The notes below the pieces were generated by a model. It saw nothing but the letters and a program-made list of their open reading frames with translations. It made no database searches and was not told the DNA's origin. Of a DNA stretch of 12,350 nucleotides, positions 1-7,745 are shown in pieces. Position 1 is the first letter of the stretch; each line of letters begins with the position of its first letter. This DNA comes from Holosporaceae bacterium (GTDB taxonomy: Bacteria; Pseudomonadota; Alphaproteobacteria; UBA3830). The stretch covers positions 1-12,350 of the forward strand of contig JAITDB010000053.1 of assembly GCA_031282785.1 (NCBI GenBank). The letters are read 5' to 3'. The translations under genes and the position numbers were made by a program.

Positions 1-147
1 ATTTTATCATTTGCAATGATTGTAATAAAAATACATAAAAATAAAACTACTAACGCAGTCAAGGGACTCCAAGTTCATAAAATTAGTAAAGAAGTATTGA
101 TGTCTGAAATTATCCCAAACCCTCAAAATCGAGTCCACGATACTTAA
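1..147 (+). CDS. Possible 3' end of a gene entering from the left edge
   Basis: Reading frame 1 is open from the first base of the window to a TAA at 145-147, giving 48 codons. The translation starts with a hydrophobic stretch (ILSFAMIVI) followed by Lys/Asn-rich sequence, and ends in NPQNRVHDT. A run of 48 open codons in such AT-rich DNA is somewhat longer than expected by chance, so this may be the C-terminus of a protein that begins outside the window. No family is recognisable and no start can be assigned. The stop is followed by a weak ATAC/GTAT dyad and a T-rich run (about 160-171), which could belong to a terminator but is poor. It could equally be spacer DNA. Confidence 0.3.
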   Translation: MLSFAMIVIKIHKNKTTNAVKGLQVHKISKEVLMSEIIPNPQNRVHDT

Positions 148-405
148 ATGTATGCGCTTCTTTTTTGGATCAATTCTTTTTTTTCATAAAAAATAAAAAT
201 TAACGTTTTCTTCATACTTTTCGTCCATAATACATATAATATTTTACATGATGTTTAGAACAACCTGTTTCTAGACAAAAAAATATTACTGCATCCGAAG
301 CTTTTTGTTTTTTTGTCATGCCAAAAAACATTTGGTAAAGATTGGGCAATAGTCTCATAAATGGCTGGAATTCCAACGATTCCATTGAATGCATAGGAGG
401 AAGAC
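148..405. other. AT-rich intergenic region before the orphan exported protein
   Basis: About 260 bases of AT-rich DNA with many homopolymer runs and no convincing coding frame. Two minus-strand frames that run through here and into the next gene have no ribosome binding site and look like chance openings. A weak sigma70-like pair for the following gene is listed separately. I see nothing else in it. Confidence 0.5.
332..361 (+). promoter_or_regulatory. Weak candidate promoter for the 406-1125 gene
   Basis: TTGGTA (332-337) and CATAAA (356-361) are separated by 18 bases and would start transcription about 38 bases before the ATG at 406. Both hexamers match the sigma70 consensus only partly, and AT-rich DNA gives many such pairs, so this is only a suggestion. 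Confidence 0.2.
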
Positions 406-1125
406 ATGAAAGCATTTACATCATTAATATTATTTGCGTTTTTTTGTTTTGTTAATGTTTGGGGGATGGAACAAAATAACACAACGCCTAATCTGACGTC
501 GTCAAATGTATCGACACATGTTGCTCCTCTACCTACTGCCACCAGTCCTCAGAATCCAAAGGATTTACAGACCATAGAAAATATGGTTTCTGCTTTTGAT
601 GCTGATTTTTTCCACAAACGTTTTCTTGAAAAATATGATCCACATACGGCTAAGATAATGGCTGCCGTCTGTTCCAAAAATACGGAACAATTGGATCCCT
701 CTGATATCCATTTAGCAATAGCGAGGAGCCTTGATAGCAATGGATTCGGAAAAGCACGGCCAATATTGGATAATACTGTTAAGTTATGGAAAAGGCTCAG
801 GACGTTTCTCGGAGTAATTCGCAATATATCTTTTGTGACTGCCGGAACCGCAACTATTCTGTGCGCGGTATTCCCTCAATGGAGAGATATATGCTTCATT
901 GTAACAGAAATATCTGGTCCAATGGCAGCAGCTCTATGGCCTACCTGCTCCTACGCCCAGGGAAGAGTAGATAAGCAAATACAACAGAATCTTCTTCAAA
1001 ATTTAATGACGAATACTCCGAGCGATGCCGAAAATGGAAAGGCTATTAATCTAATTGCAAAATCCGACGATACCAGTGACGAAAGTGGCTCCAATGGCGA
1101 GCAAGAAGAAGACATGCAGTACTAA
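406..1125 (+). CDS. Orphan exported or membrane protein, function unknown
   Basis: This 239-residue protein is not recognised. The start is well supported: AGGAGG at 395-400 lies 5 bases before the ATG. Residues 1-20 look like a Sec signal peptide (Lys2, then a hydrophobic run, possible cleavage after Val-Trp-Gly). Residues 21-55 are rich in Asn, Thr, Ser and Pro, as in a flexible linker. Residues 56-130 look globular and mixed in charge. Two hydrophobic segments at about 138-157 and 161-179, linked by a short polar turn, suggest a membrane hairpin. The C-terminus (about 219-239) is strongly acidic and Ser-rich (DDTSDESGSNGEQEED). If the signal is cleaved, the protein would be held in the membrane by the hairpin. 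The gene stands alone, convergent with the cold-shock gene. A secreted host-interaction protein is a possibility only, resting on the signal peptide and lack of recognisable family. Confidence 0.75.
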   Translation: MKAFTSLILFAFFCFVNVWGMEQNNTTPNLTSSNVSTHVAPLPTATSPQNPKDLQTIENMVSAFDADFFHKRFLEKYDPHTAKIMAAVCSKNTEQLDPSDIHLAIARSLDSNGFGKARPILDNTVKLWKRLRTFLGVIRNISFVTAGTATILCAVFPQWRDICFIVTEISGPMAAALWPTCSYAQGRVDKQIQQNLLQNLMTNTPSDAENGKAINLIAKSDDTSDESGSNGEQEEDMQY

Positions 1126-1222
1126 ATCCTATCTTGACAAAACTTTGTAATTTTTTTTGTTAGACGGTATCAATTGGAAGAGATCTCCAGCAACATCGAG
1201 CTCTTTTCTTTTTTAAATCTAT

Positions 1223-1246
1223 TGGGATCAGTTTTTAACGATCCCA
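1223..1246. terminator. Hairpin between two convergent genes, possible terminator
   Basis: TGGGATC (1223-1229) and GATCCCA (1240-1246) form a perfect 7-bp stem around a 10-base loop. The hairpin lies between the convergent ends of the exported-protein gene (stop at 1125) and the cold-shock gene (stop at 1308). It lacks a T-run directly after the stem on either strand, so it is not a classical intrinsic terminator. It may still stabilise mRNA 3' ends. Confidence 0.35.
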
Positions 1247-1307
1247 GATTTCAACAGTCTTAAATTTTTAGCTCTGCCGTATTAAAATTCGTAAAAAGCA
1301 ACGAGCT

Positions 1308-1781
1308 TCAGTTGTTCAATATGTCCAATGCCTCATAGCCAAAGTTTGTGTGATGTACCAACAGAACCAAACGATGTCCGTGTTCTATATTCGTGAGACC
1401 ATGTTTTTTAAGCAAATTTGAATGTATAAACACATCTTCACCACTTGGCATCTGAGCAAAACCGAACCCCTTGGCCGGATTAAACCATTTCATGACAACA
1501 TTGACCGCTTCGGGCTTTTTATCCGACGTCTCGCGTTTGTTTAAATGAACTATTTCCACAACGCAAGTCACTTGATATCCCTTATCAGACTTTGCGATGT
1601 CACAAACAATCACATCTTCATTATTCAATCTCTTTATTCCACTTTGGTCTATAATGGAAAAATGAAGAAAAACATCCTCGGGTACGTGTGCTACTTCGAC
1701 AAAGCCATATCCCTTGAACTGATTAAACCATTTTACCTTTCCCGTTACCCTCAAAGGTTTGTTTTCACTTTCCGCAATCAT
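1308..1781 (-). CDS. Double cold-shock-domain protein (CspA family)
   Basis: A 157-residue nucleic-acid-binding protein made of two cold-shock (OB-fold) domains. Domain 1 spans about residues 11-79, with RNP1-like KGYGFV (23-28) and RNP2-like VFLHF (37-41). Domain 2 spans about 92-155, with KGFGFA (104-109) and VFIHS (117-121). A short charged linker (residues 80-91) joins them. Domain 2 is less typical in its C-terminal half. Such tandem proteins are characteristic of Alphaproteobacteria, where members bind single-stranded RNA or DNA and act in cold or stationary-phase adaptation; that role is from family knowledge. The start is fixed by a good ribosome site (AGAGGTGG about 5 bases before the ATG) and by an in-frame TAA directly upstream of the ATG. 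The gene appears monocistronic. I saw no clear cold-box leader. Confidence 0.93.
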   Translation of the reverse strand: MIAESENKPLRVTGKVKWFNQFKGYGFVEVAHVPEDVFLHFSIIDQSGIKRLNNEDVIVCDIAKSDKGYQVTCVVEIVHLNKRETSDKKPEAVNVVMKWFNPAKGFGFAQMPSGEDVFIHSNLLKKHGLTNIEHGHRLVLLVHHTNFGYEALDILNN

Positions 1782-2378
1782 TTAAACCACCTCTAGCAAT
1801 ATTTTGCTCCATACGCACATCCATTAAACCATCAAGCAATTGCACCCCAGTGTCGCGATTCCAAAAAATCAAGTCATCCCACTGCAGGCTGTCGGACTTT
1901 TAAGCGAATTAACAAGTTCATCTATTTATTTTTTAGATGCAATCCCTAATCTTAACAGATTTGGAACATATCATACATGCAACTAAAAAAATATTTCTAC
2001 CTACAAAACAACAAGCTCCGGTGCTTTTTGCTTGCTGCCCGACGAATCAACGTCGCGATTTCGTAGTTCGTTTGTCAAGATCGTTGCCTAATGGCTTTTT
2101 CTCGCAATCGATTTCATCAGATCCGCAGCTCAGATTCTCGTGCACAGTATGTACACTGCGGTCCTGCGCCACAACACAAGTGTCAACGACACAAATGTTT
2201 GCGGTCCCTTGTTCTTGCAAAAAAAATTGCATTAATGCAACATCTTCTTGTCATTCGCTGGTACTGAGATTACTGCAAAACTAATCGCCATAACTAGCGT
2301 TTTTCAGAATCTGCCGTCCATAGTCTCATATGCTCATATCTGGATAACGCGGGAAAACATTTTCTAATGTACCAATTG
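1782..2378. other. Gene-poor spacer with a patch of higher GC
   Basis: About 600 bases upstream of the cold-shock gene without an intact recognisable gene. The 2030-2280 part is richer in GC and has a more coding-like texture than its AT-rich flanks. It carries two opposed open frames, neither of which has a ribosome site. The minus-strand frame is described separately as a possible remnant. The plus-strand frame from 1937 to 2284 is preceded only by T-rich sequence and gives a Cys/Ser-rich translation unlike a typical protein, so it is not called. Confidence 0.4.
1934..2276 (-). pseudogene. Possible decayed cysteine-rich reading frame
   Basis: On the minus strand, one frame runs from just after a TAG (about 2286) to a TAA at about 1934 and is interrupted only by two TGA codons, at about 2253 and at 2048-2050. 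The stretch between the TGAs contains a 61-codon ORF starting at the ATG at 2232, with a varied composition (for example NICVVDTCVVAQDRSVHTV) and several cysteines. The frame continues past the second TGA for nearly 40 codons and again contains several cysteines. TGA is a genuine stop here, since bipA ends with it, so recoding is unlikely. A decayed gene is one reading; chance openness in a GC-richer patch is the other. No family was recognised and no ribosome binding site was seen. Confidence 0.2.
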
Positions 2379-2498
2379 TTATACACCCCAAATGTCTATA
2401 AAGCCTTTACAAGCTAAACAATAAGCAAAACCAAAGAATGCGAAAAATAAAATAAAACAGCGTATTTTTACAAACTGCTGAAATATTTTGGCATCCAT
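2379..2498 (-). CDS. Candidate 39-residue single-pass membrane protein
   Basis: A short frame on the minus strand encodes 39 residues: a polar N-terminus (MDAKIFQQFVKIR), one strongly hydrophobic and Phe-rich segment at about residues 14-29 (CFILFFAFFGFAYCLA), then a short tail ending in DIWGV. This layout, with basic residues just before the helix, is typical of small inner-membrane proteins with the N-terminus inside. It lies 156 bases downstream of the pilin gene on the same strand. The ribosome site is poor: a GAGGG stretch lies too far upstream (about 17 bases). The frame stands in very AT-rich DNA, where Phe-rich hydrophobic translations arise easily. It is therefore a candidate only, with no known family. 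Confidence 0.27.
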   Translation of the reverse strand: MDAKIFQQFVKIRCFILFFAFFGFAYCLACKGFIDIWGV

Positions 2499-2654
2499 AT
2501 GAAGATTGTTACCGTCCCTCGTTATCCATATTACGATAATAAGACATTTTTTTTTACAAAAGGTTAATTTTGTACAATTTTTTTATTATTTTTTTTGCAG
2601 AATACATGAGACTCAAAAAATTTTTTTAAGTAGAAAACATCATTATTAGCCTGG
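2499..2654. other. AT-rich spacer after the pilin gene, with palindromes
   Basis: The sequence just downstream of the pilin stop contains the 11-base palindrome TAGCCAGGCTA, which overlaps the stop codon. Further on (2611-2631) is an A6/T7 dyad with ACTC and AAGT ends. Either could mark the end of the pilin transcript, but neither is a convincing intrinsic terminator. Confidence 0.3.
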
Positions 2655-2831
2655 CTATTCGGTATTCCATAATACCTCATTTGCTAACATATTGAACCTT
2701 TGGCCAACCACATTTCCCACAAGTCTCAAACCTGTTATGGCGACTACAGCTATTAGACTAGCAATCAGAGCATACTCTATAGCAGTAGCCCCATTTGAGC
2801 CTTTTATTTTTTTCAACATCCTATGCAGCAT
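2655..2831 (-). CDS. flp: Flp/Fap-type (type IVb) pilin subunit
   Basis: This 58-residue protein fits the Flp pilin family, the major subunit of Tad pili used for surface adhesion. It has a short basic leader (MLHRMLKKIKGSNG) followed by the class hallmark ATAIEYALIA at residues 15-24. In this family the prepilin peptidase cuts after the Gly (here Gly14), and the Glu and Tyr at mature positions 5 and 6 are conserved; both are present. The helix continues as SLIAVVAITGLRLVG, and the tail is NVVGQRFNMLANEVLWNTE. The length matches the usual 50-65 residues. The start at 2831 has an AAGG about 11 bases upstream; Met5 is an alternative start but has AGG directly against it. No Tad assembly genes (prepilin peptidase, secretin, ATPases) lie in the window, so the machinery would have to be encoded elsewhere. 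The gene is divergent from trkH. Confidence 0.88.
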   Translation of the reverse strand: MLHRMLKKIKGSNGATAIEYALIASLIAVVAITGLRLVGNVVGQRFNMLANEVLWNTE

Positions 2832-2859
2832 ATAAATACAACCTTGAATACAAAGCTAC

Positions 2860-2889
2860 TATATCATAAAAGCACATTTTCATTACCAA
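2860..2889 (-). promoter_or_regulatory. Weak candidate promoter for the pilin gene
   Basis: On the minus strand, TTGGTA (2884-2889) is followed either by TATGAT (2863-2868, spacer 15) or by GATATA (2860-2865, spacer 18). It lies about 30-60 bases before the pilin start. The match is partial and the DNA is AT-rich. Confidence 0.25.
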
Positions 2890-3024
2890 AACATTAATAA
2901 TTTTGCAAGATATATACATGAAATAAAAAAAAAGCTAGCAGATTCGCTAAAAGATTATCGATATATGCTCTTGATTTCCCTGAAAAACTAATGCAGTGTG
3001 AATTCATTTCGGGGTAGTAAAAAA

Positions 3025-4452
3025 ATGATCCGCTACGAAAAAATTTTCTATGTTCTTGGGATTTTATTTTTTATATTTTCTGGATTGGCACTGATACCGA
3101 TCATCGTGGACTGCTGTTTGGGCAATGATTTTCCCACCGAATTCGTTGTCGACAGCATATTCAGCTGTTTTTTGGGAGGCGTGCTATTTTTTTCCGGCCG
3201 ATTTTTTGAAATTCAAGAACCCAACGCTCGAGAAAAAATTCTGATTATTCTGATATCCTGGATTGTCTTACCAATACTTGCGGGGTTGCCGTTTTTTCTG
3301 TCATCGCTGCAGATGTCGTTTACGGATTCCATATTTGAGGCGATACTCCTGCTGACCACCACGGGTTCCGGCGCAATCTACGATACCCGCAGTTTATCTG
3401 AGGGTTTCCTGCTCTGGAGAAGTCTTTTGCAGCTGTTTGGGGGAGTATCTTTTATTGCTTCGTTCGTATGCGTGTTTCCGCATTTGAAATCGATTTATGC
3501 TCCGATATTCGAAGTAAGCGGAAGATATTCTTTTTTGGGCCAAGTAAAGGCTATTTTGCTGATATATTTAGCATTGGCCTTCGTGAGCACGTTTTTATTT
3601 GCGGGAACGGGGATGTCAGCGTTAGATTCCCTGTGTTATTCCTTTTCGGCGCTGTCTACCGGAGGAGCCATACCCGACAATACCTTCGACATCTCCGGAA
3701 TTTCTCTGCGAGTTAGCTGGATACTGCCGATTCTCATGCTCATTGGAGGATGTCCTGTTGCTTTCGTAACGGGATTGTTCTCCGAAGGCGTTTCAGCCTT
3801 TAAAAATCGCCAGTTTATCTGTTATTTATGTCTGGTATTTCTGCTGGTCCTGCTGCTGTTCACGCAGATGTCTTTTCCGACCACCAGCAGTGTTTTGGAA
3901 AATCTGAAAAGATCTTTTTTCCTGGCAATCTCCTCTATTACTACTACCGGAGTTGGATTAAATGCTTCCGAAGCTCCGGATTCCTTCGCAAACGCACTGT
4001 TATACGTCACTAATTTTATCGGAGGATGTTCCGGATCCTGCAGCGGCGGCATAAAAATCTTTCGTCTAATGGTGATGTTCCTGCTGATTAAAAGCTATCT
4101 CATGAGAATCGTCAGAACCAACGCGGTCTATGTGCCAACCTACGCCGGAAAAAGACTGGAAGAAGCTGATGTAACAGGATTATTCTCCTATTTTATCTGC
4201 TACGCCACCATTGCAGTGGTATTTTCCATTACCCTCTCGTTTTTCGAAATGGAACTCGGAAAATCCTTTGGCGCGGTTGTTACATGCATGAATAATAATG
4301 GTCCGTTTTTCGATCTACACAGAGCCACAGCCTTAGAAATGGCTAATCTCGGTGTCGTTTCTAAAATAATTCTAACGGCTGCCATGATTACCGGAAGAAT
4401 CGATTTTATTCCGCTTTTTATGGTGATGCTAAGGCCATTTTGGAAAAAATAA
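3025..4452 (+). CDS. trkH: TrkH-family potassium uptake channel subunit
   Basis: This 475-residue polytopic inner-membrane protein belongs to the TrkH/KtrB superfamily, which passes potassium into the cell with cytoplasmic TrkA as gating partner. The four pore-loop filter segments are visible in order: TTTGSGA (111-117), STGGAI (211-216), TTTGVG (306-311) and NNNGPF (423-428), each with the filter glycine. The family motif before the gating region reads GGCSGSCSGGIK (333-344); relatives usually have Ser-Thr or Ser-Ala where this has Ser-Cys. The end, ITGRIDFIPLFMVMLRPFW, is a typical TrkH terminus, so the protein is full length. I chose the ATG at 3025, preceded by GGGG 10 bases upstream, because family members begin close to this point. 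A GTG at 2998 would add nine residues and has no better ribosome site. No trkA lies in the window. Confidence 0.93.
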   Translation: MIRYEKIFYVLGILFFIFSGLALIPIIVDCCLGNDFPTEFVVDSIFSCFLGGVLFFSGRFFEIQEPNAREKILIILISWIVLPILAGLPFFLSSLQMSFTDSIFEAILLLTTTGSGAIYDTRSLSEGFLLWRSLLQLFGGVSFIASFVCVFPHLKSIYAPIFEVSGRYSFLGQVKAILLIYLALAFVSTFLFAGTGMSALDSLCYSFSALSTGGAIPDNTFDISGISLRVSWILPILMLIGGCPVAFVTGLFSEGVSAFKNRQFICYLCLVFLLVLLLFTQMSFPTTSSVLENLKRSFFLAISSITTTGVGLNASEAPDSFANALLYVTNFIGGCSGSCSGGIKIFRLMVMFLLIKSYLMRIVRTNAVYVPTYAGKRLEEADVTGLFSYFICYATIAVVFSITLSFFEMELGKSFGAVVTCMNNNGPFFDLHRATALEMANLGVVSKIILTAAMITGRIDFIPLFMVMLRPFWKK

Positions 4453-4514
4453 AATTTCCTTTAAGAAAAAAAAATCTAGTTTATGATATTTCCCCACAAT
4501 TTTCGAAATTTTCT

Positions 4515-5837
4515 TCAGACTCTCTTGGCTTCGGTTTTGACCATTTTGCGGAGAATCAGGAGGCTTGGAACGAAGGTCAATGGCACAAACAGGAAGAAGT
4601 TTGTCCAGCCGAGGATGTCGGCGATGGCTCCGGATACTATGCGGCAGCACATGCCTCCGAAGTCGTAAAAGGCCCAGAGCAGAGCATACTGGGTGGCGCA
4701 ATATTTTATATTACAGAGGCTGTATAAAAAGGCGATAAAAGAGGCTCCCATGGTTCCCTCGGTGACGTTTTCGACAAAAACGGTGATGTAGAGCATCGGT
4801 ACGCTATGACCGGCCTTCGACAGCAGCAGATAGGCAATGCAAGACAGGGCATGCGCCACAGCAGCGTAAAACATGACTCGATAAAGAGCGAATTTTTTTA
4901 TGAGATATCCGCCGATCATTCCTCCGATCATGGCAGCCAAAGTACCGAACACCTGTACTACGTTGGCTATTTCCAGAATGCTGAAGCCCATGTCCATGTA
5001 GAAAGGTTTTGCCATTTTTTGGGTGAGAATGTAGCCAACTTTAAAAAAAATTACCAGAGCGATCAGGCTTTTCCAATTTTTTCTTTTCATAAAAATTTTG
5101 AACGGACACACCAGACATTCGAAAATTGTTTTTTTGAAAAATCGAGCGAATTCGGAGTTGGAATCGGAGGCATAGGATTCTGCCACAGAGGCGAGCTGTC
5201 CGCCTGAAGAGATACTGACATCAGGTTCGCGAATGCAGCATATAAACACGGCACAGATCAAGATAGCAACGGCCATCAGGAGATAAGCAGTATTCCAGCC
5301 GAAATAATAGGCCAGATACAGAGCCGAGCTTTTTGCGAAAAACATACCGGTTTTATAGCCGAAGATTACGACTCCGGCCACGGGTCCGAGCAGATCTTTT
5401 TTAGCACGATCCAATTGATAGGCGTATAGGGAAATGTCTTGGCATCCGTCGGCAAATGCCACCAGCGACGCGCATAGAATCAGGCGCAGAGGACTAGAAA
5501 GCGGACTGGAACAGGACATCCCCCAGACTCCAATGAACAGCAGAAGCTGACTGCTGACGGCCCAGCCTCGCAATCGTCCGAATTTTTTGGGAAAAAACGG
5601 AAGAGTGTACTTATCTATAAAAGGCGCCCACAGGAATTTCAGCGTAAACGGCCAATGCAGCAGCGTAAACAGTCCTATTACGGTGTTAGATACGCCACAT
5701 TCTTTCAGCCAAAGGTCCAAAATCGTAAGAGTCAGGAGGAACGGTAATCCACAGGAAAATCCAATAAAAAACGTCGAACCAATCTTAGGATTACGGTAAG
5801 TTTTCAGAAAGTCGCCTAAAATAGACGTAAAATTCAT
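4515..5837 (-). CDS. AmpG-family MFS transporter
   Basis: A 440-residue major facilitator protein with about 12 membrane helices, closest to the AmpG-type group whose founding member imports muropeptides (GlcNAc-anhydroMurNAc peptides) for cell-wall recycling. Supporting motifs are FSCGLPFLLTLTILDLWLKE near residues 27-46, LKFLWAPFIDKY (66-77) after helix 2, and DGCQDISLYAYQLD (130-143), which corresponds to the family's QDI-x-x-x-AY segment. The length fits the family. Its ATG overlaps the stop of bipA by four bases (ATGA, 5834-5837), so translational coupling is likely and no separate promoter is expected. Host-associated Alphaproteobacteria often carry several AmpG paralogues whose substrates are unproven; muropeptide transport is thus family inference, and I give no gene symbol. 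The 3' end converges on trkH with only 62 bases between and no clear terminator. Confidence 0.85.
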   Translation of the reverse strand: MNFTSILGDFLKTYRNPKIGSTFFIGFSCGLPFLLTLTILDLWLKECGVSNTVIGLFTLLHWPFTLKFLWAPFIDKYTLPFFPKKFGRLRGWAVSSQLLLFIGVWGMSCSSPLSSPLRLILCASLVAFADGCQDISLYAYQLDRAKKDLLGPVAGVVIFGYKTGMFFAKSSALYLAYYFGWNTAYLLMAVAILICAVFICCIREPDVSISSGGQLASVAESYASDSNSEFARFFKKTIFECLVCPFKIFMKRKNWKSLIALVIFFKVGYILTQKMAKPFYMDMGFSILEIANVVQVFGTLAAMIGGMIGGYLIKKFALYRVMFYAAVAHALSCIAYLLLSKAGHSVPMLYITVFVENVTEGTMGASFIAFLYSLCNIKYCATQYALLWAFYDFGGMCCRIVSGAIADILGWTNFFLFVPLTFVPSLLILRKMVKTEAKRV

Positions 5838-7645
5838 TTTTCTAATCTACTCATTTTTTTGCGAGTATTTTGGTCGAGGTACCTTTTTCTCAGACGGATT
5901 GAGGTTGGAGTGACTTCGACTCGCTCATCGTCCTGAATATATGACAAAGCCTGTTCCAATGAAATAGTCCTTGGAGGAGATAGCTTGATATTTTCATCTT
6001 TTCCGGAAGCTCTTACGTTGGTCAACTGCTTAGTTTTTGTAGGATTGACGTCCAGGTCGTTGTTTTTATTATTTTCGCCGATGATCATGCCTTCGTAGAC
6101 GGGATCTCCGGGTTTTACAAACAGGGTGCCTCTTTCCTCTAGAAAAAAAAGCGCATAGGGAATGGCATTTCCCATAGAATTCGAGATAAGTACGCCTTTG
6201 GTTCTGCCTTCGATGGAACCTTTATATGGTTCATAGCCGCAGAATGATCGGTTCATGATGCCGCTGCCACGTGTATCTGTGAGGAATTCGCTGTGATAGC
6301 CGATAAGTCCTCGGGTGGGAATGAGGAACTTCAGTCGCGTTTTTCCCATTCCGGACGGACGCATATCCTGCAGCACTCCTTTGCGGAGCGTGATTTTTTC
6401 TACGATGAGTCCGGTAAATTCGTCGTCCAGATCTATGTACAATTCTTCCATTGGCTCTAATTTTTCGTTTCCCTCGATTTTATACAGCACCTGCGGTCTG
6501 CTAATGGACATTTCGAAGCCCTCTCGCCGCATAGTTTCTATGAGTATACCCAACTGCAATTCGCCTCGACCGGCCACTTCGAAGGAGTCCTGTTCTTCGG
6601 ATCGCCGAATGGAGATAGAAATATTGCCTTCGGCTTCTTTTTCCAGTCGTTCCCAGATCATGCGGGAGGTCAATTTTTTTCCCTCCTGACCTCCCAGAGG
6701 CGAATCATTGGTGGAAAAGATCATGGACAGCGTTGGCGGATCTATCGGCAGAGATTTTAGTGGCTTTGTGACCTCCGTAGAGGCGATGGTATCTGCTACA
6801 GTCGCGACTCCCAGTCCGGCAATGGCAATGATGTCGCCGCAGTGGGCATATTCCACCGGAATACGCTTTAGTCCTTCAAATGACAGCAATTTCGTGAGGC
6901 GCGCGCGCTCCACAATTCCGCCGGTGGGACCGATGGCGTGTACGGCGTCGTTTATCTTGGCGTTTCCCTTGAGGATTTTTCCGGTAAGCACGCGTCCCAG
7001 ATATTGATCATAATCCAACATGGTGACCAGCATTTGAAATGGTGCACTTTCGTCTATTTCCGGATGAGGAACGTGCTGGACAATAGTCTCTAGCAGTGGC
7101 GTAAGGTCTCGACGCTCGTCGTTCAAATGCCGAACCGCCCAGCCGTTTCTGCCAGACGCATATAACAGCGGAAAATCCAGTTGCTTTTCATTGGCTCCGA
7201 GAGCAACGAAGAGATCGAACACCTCATCTATTACTTCGTCGACTCTGGCGTCGGCCTTATCGACCTTATTTATGACCACAATAGGATTGAGATCTAATGC
7301 CAGAGCTTTGGTGAGCACGAATTTCGTCTGAGGCATAGGTCCTTCCGACGCGTCTACCAGCAGCAGGACTCCGTCCACCATGCTGAGAATGCGTTCTACT
7401 TCTCCGCCAAAATCCGCGTGTCCGGGAGTATCTACGATGTTGAGCTTTATGTTATTCCACACAAAACTCGTGCATTTGGCGAGAATGGTAATGCCGCGTT
7501 CCCGTTCCAGAGCATTGTAGTCCATGGCACAGTTATCCATCTGCTGATTGGTCCTGAATAGACCGCTCTGCTTGAACATAGCGTCCACCAACGTTGTCTT
7601 TCCATGATCAACGTGCGCAATTATTGCAAAGTTGCGAAATTCCAT
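5834..7645 (-). CDS. typA: Ribosome-associated translational GTPase BipA/TypA
   Basis: A 603-residue translational GTPase, full length for BipA/TypA. The G domain shows AHVDHGKTT (P-loop, residues 10-18), RERGITI (48-54, switch I), DTPGH (73-77, switch II), NKVD (126-129) and ASGRNG (163-168). The EF-G-like beta barrel and alpha/beta domains follow, then the BipA-specific C-terminal region with [17 protein letters not shown]. Family members bind the ribosome and assist 50S assembly and growth under cold or other stress. The start is supported by GGAGAG eight bases before the ATG. It is the first gene of a two-gene operon with the AmpG-like transporter, whose ATG overlaps its TGA stop. The basic C-terminus ([18 protein letters not shown]) is typical. 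Nothing suggests decay. Confidence 0.97.
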   Translation of the reverse strand: MEFRNFAIIAHVDHGKTTLVDAMFKQSGLFRTNQQMDNCAMDYNALERERGITILAKCTSFVWNNIKLNIVDTPGHADFGGEVERILSMVDGVLLLVDASEGPMPQTKFVLTKALALDLNPIVVINKVDKADARVDEVIDEVFDLFVALGANEKQLDFPLLYASGRNGWAVRHLNDERRDLTPLLETIVQHVPHPEIDESAPFQMLVTMLDYDQYLGRVLTGKILKGNAKINDAVHAIGPTGGIVERARLTKLLSFEGLKRIPVEYAHCGDIIAIAGLGVATVADTIASTEVTKPLKSLPIDPPTLSMIFSTNDSPLGGQEGKKLTSRMIWERLEKEAEGNISISIRRSEEQDSFEVAGRGELQLGILIETMRREGFEMSISRPQVLYKIEGNEKLEPMEELYIDLDDEFTGLIVEKITLRKGVLQDMRPSGMGKTRLKFLIPTRGLIGYHSEFLTDTRGSGIMNRSFCGYEPYKGSIEGRTKGVLISNSMGNAIPYALFFLEERGTLFVKPGDPVYEGMIIGENNKNNDLDVNPTKTKQLTNVRASGKDENIKLSPPRTISLEQALSYIQDDERVEVTPTSIRLRKRYLDQNTRKKMSRLEK

Positions 7646-7745
7646 AGGTAATTCTCTCCAAAATCAAATAAAAAATGTCATGTATGCTCTGAAGTAAGAT
7701 CCGGCAGACAAATAACACCATCGATACCCTGTCACGTGGATCCTA

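Noticed and set aside
212..542. Two overlapping minus-strand frames across the 5' part of the exported-protein gene
   Set aside because: They oppose a gene with a strong ribosome site and signal peptide, have no ribosome site of their own, and translate to nondescript sequence.
1934..2276. TGA read as tryptophan (alternative genetic code) in the broken minus-strand frame
   Set aside because: bipA ends with TGA exactly where the family ends, and the sequences examined use TGG for Trp, so the standard code applies.
1937..2284. Plus-strand frame of 115 codons
   Set aside because: The start is preceded only by T-rich sequence with no ribosome site, and the translation is Cys/Ser-rich and unlike a protein. 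The opposite strand is at least as open.
4440..4727. Plus-strand frame after trkH, overlapping the transporter gene's 3' end
   Set aside because: It is the antisense shadow of the AmpG-like gene, with no ribosome site and no protein-like features.
6315..7007. Two plus-strand frames inside bipA
   Set aside because: They lie antisense to a well-conserved GTPase and give Ser/Pro-rich shadow translations.
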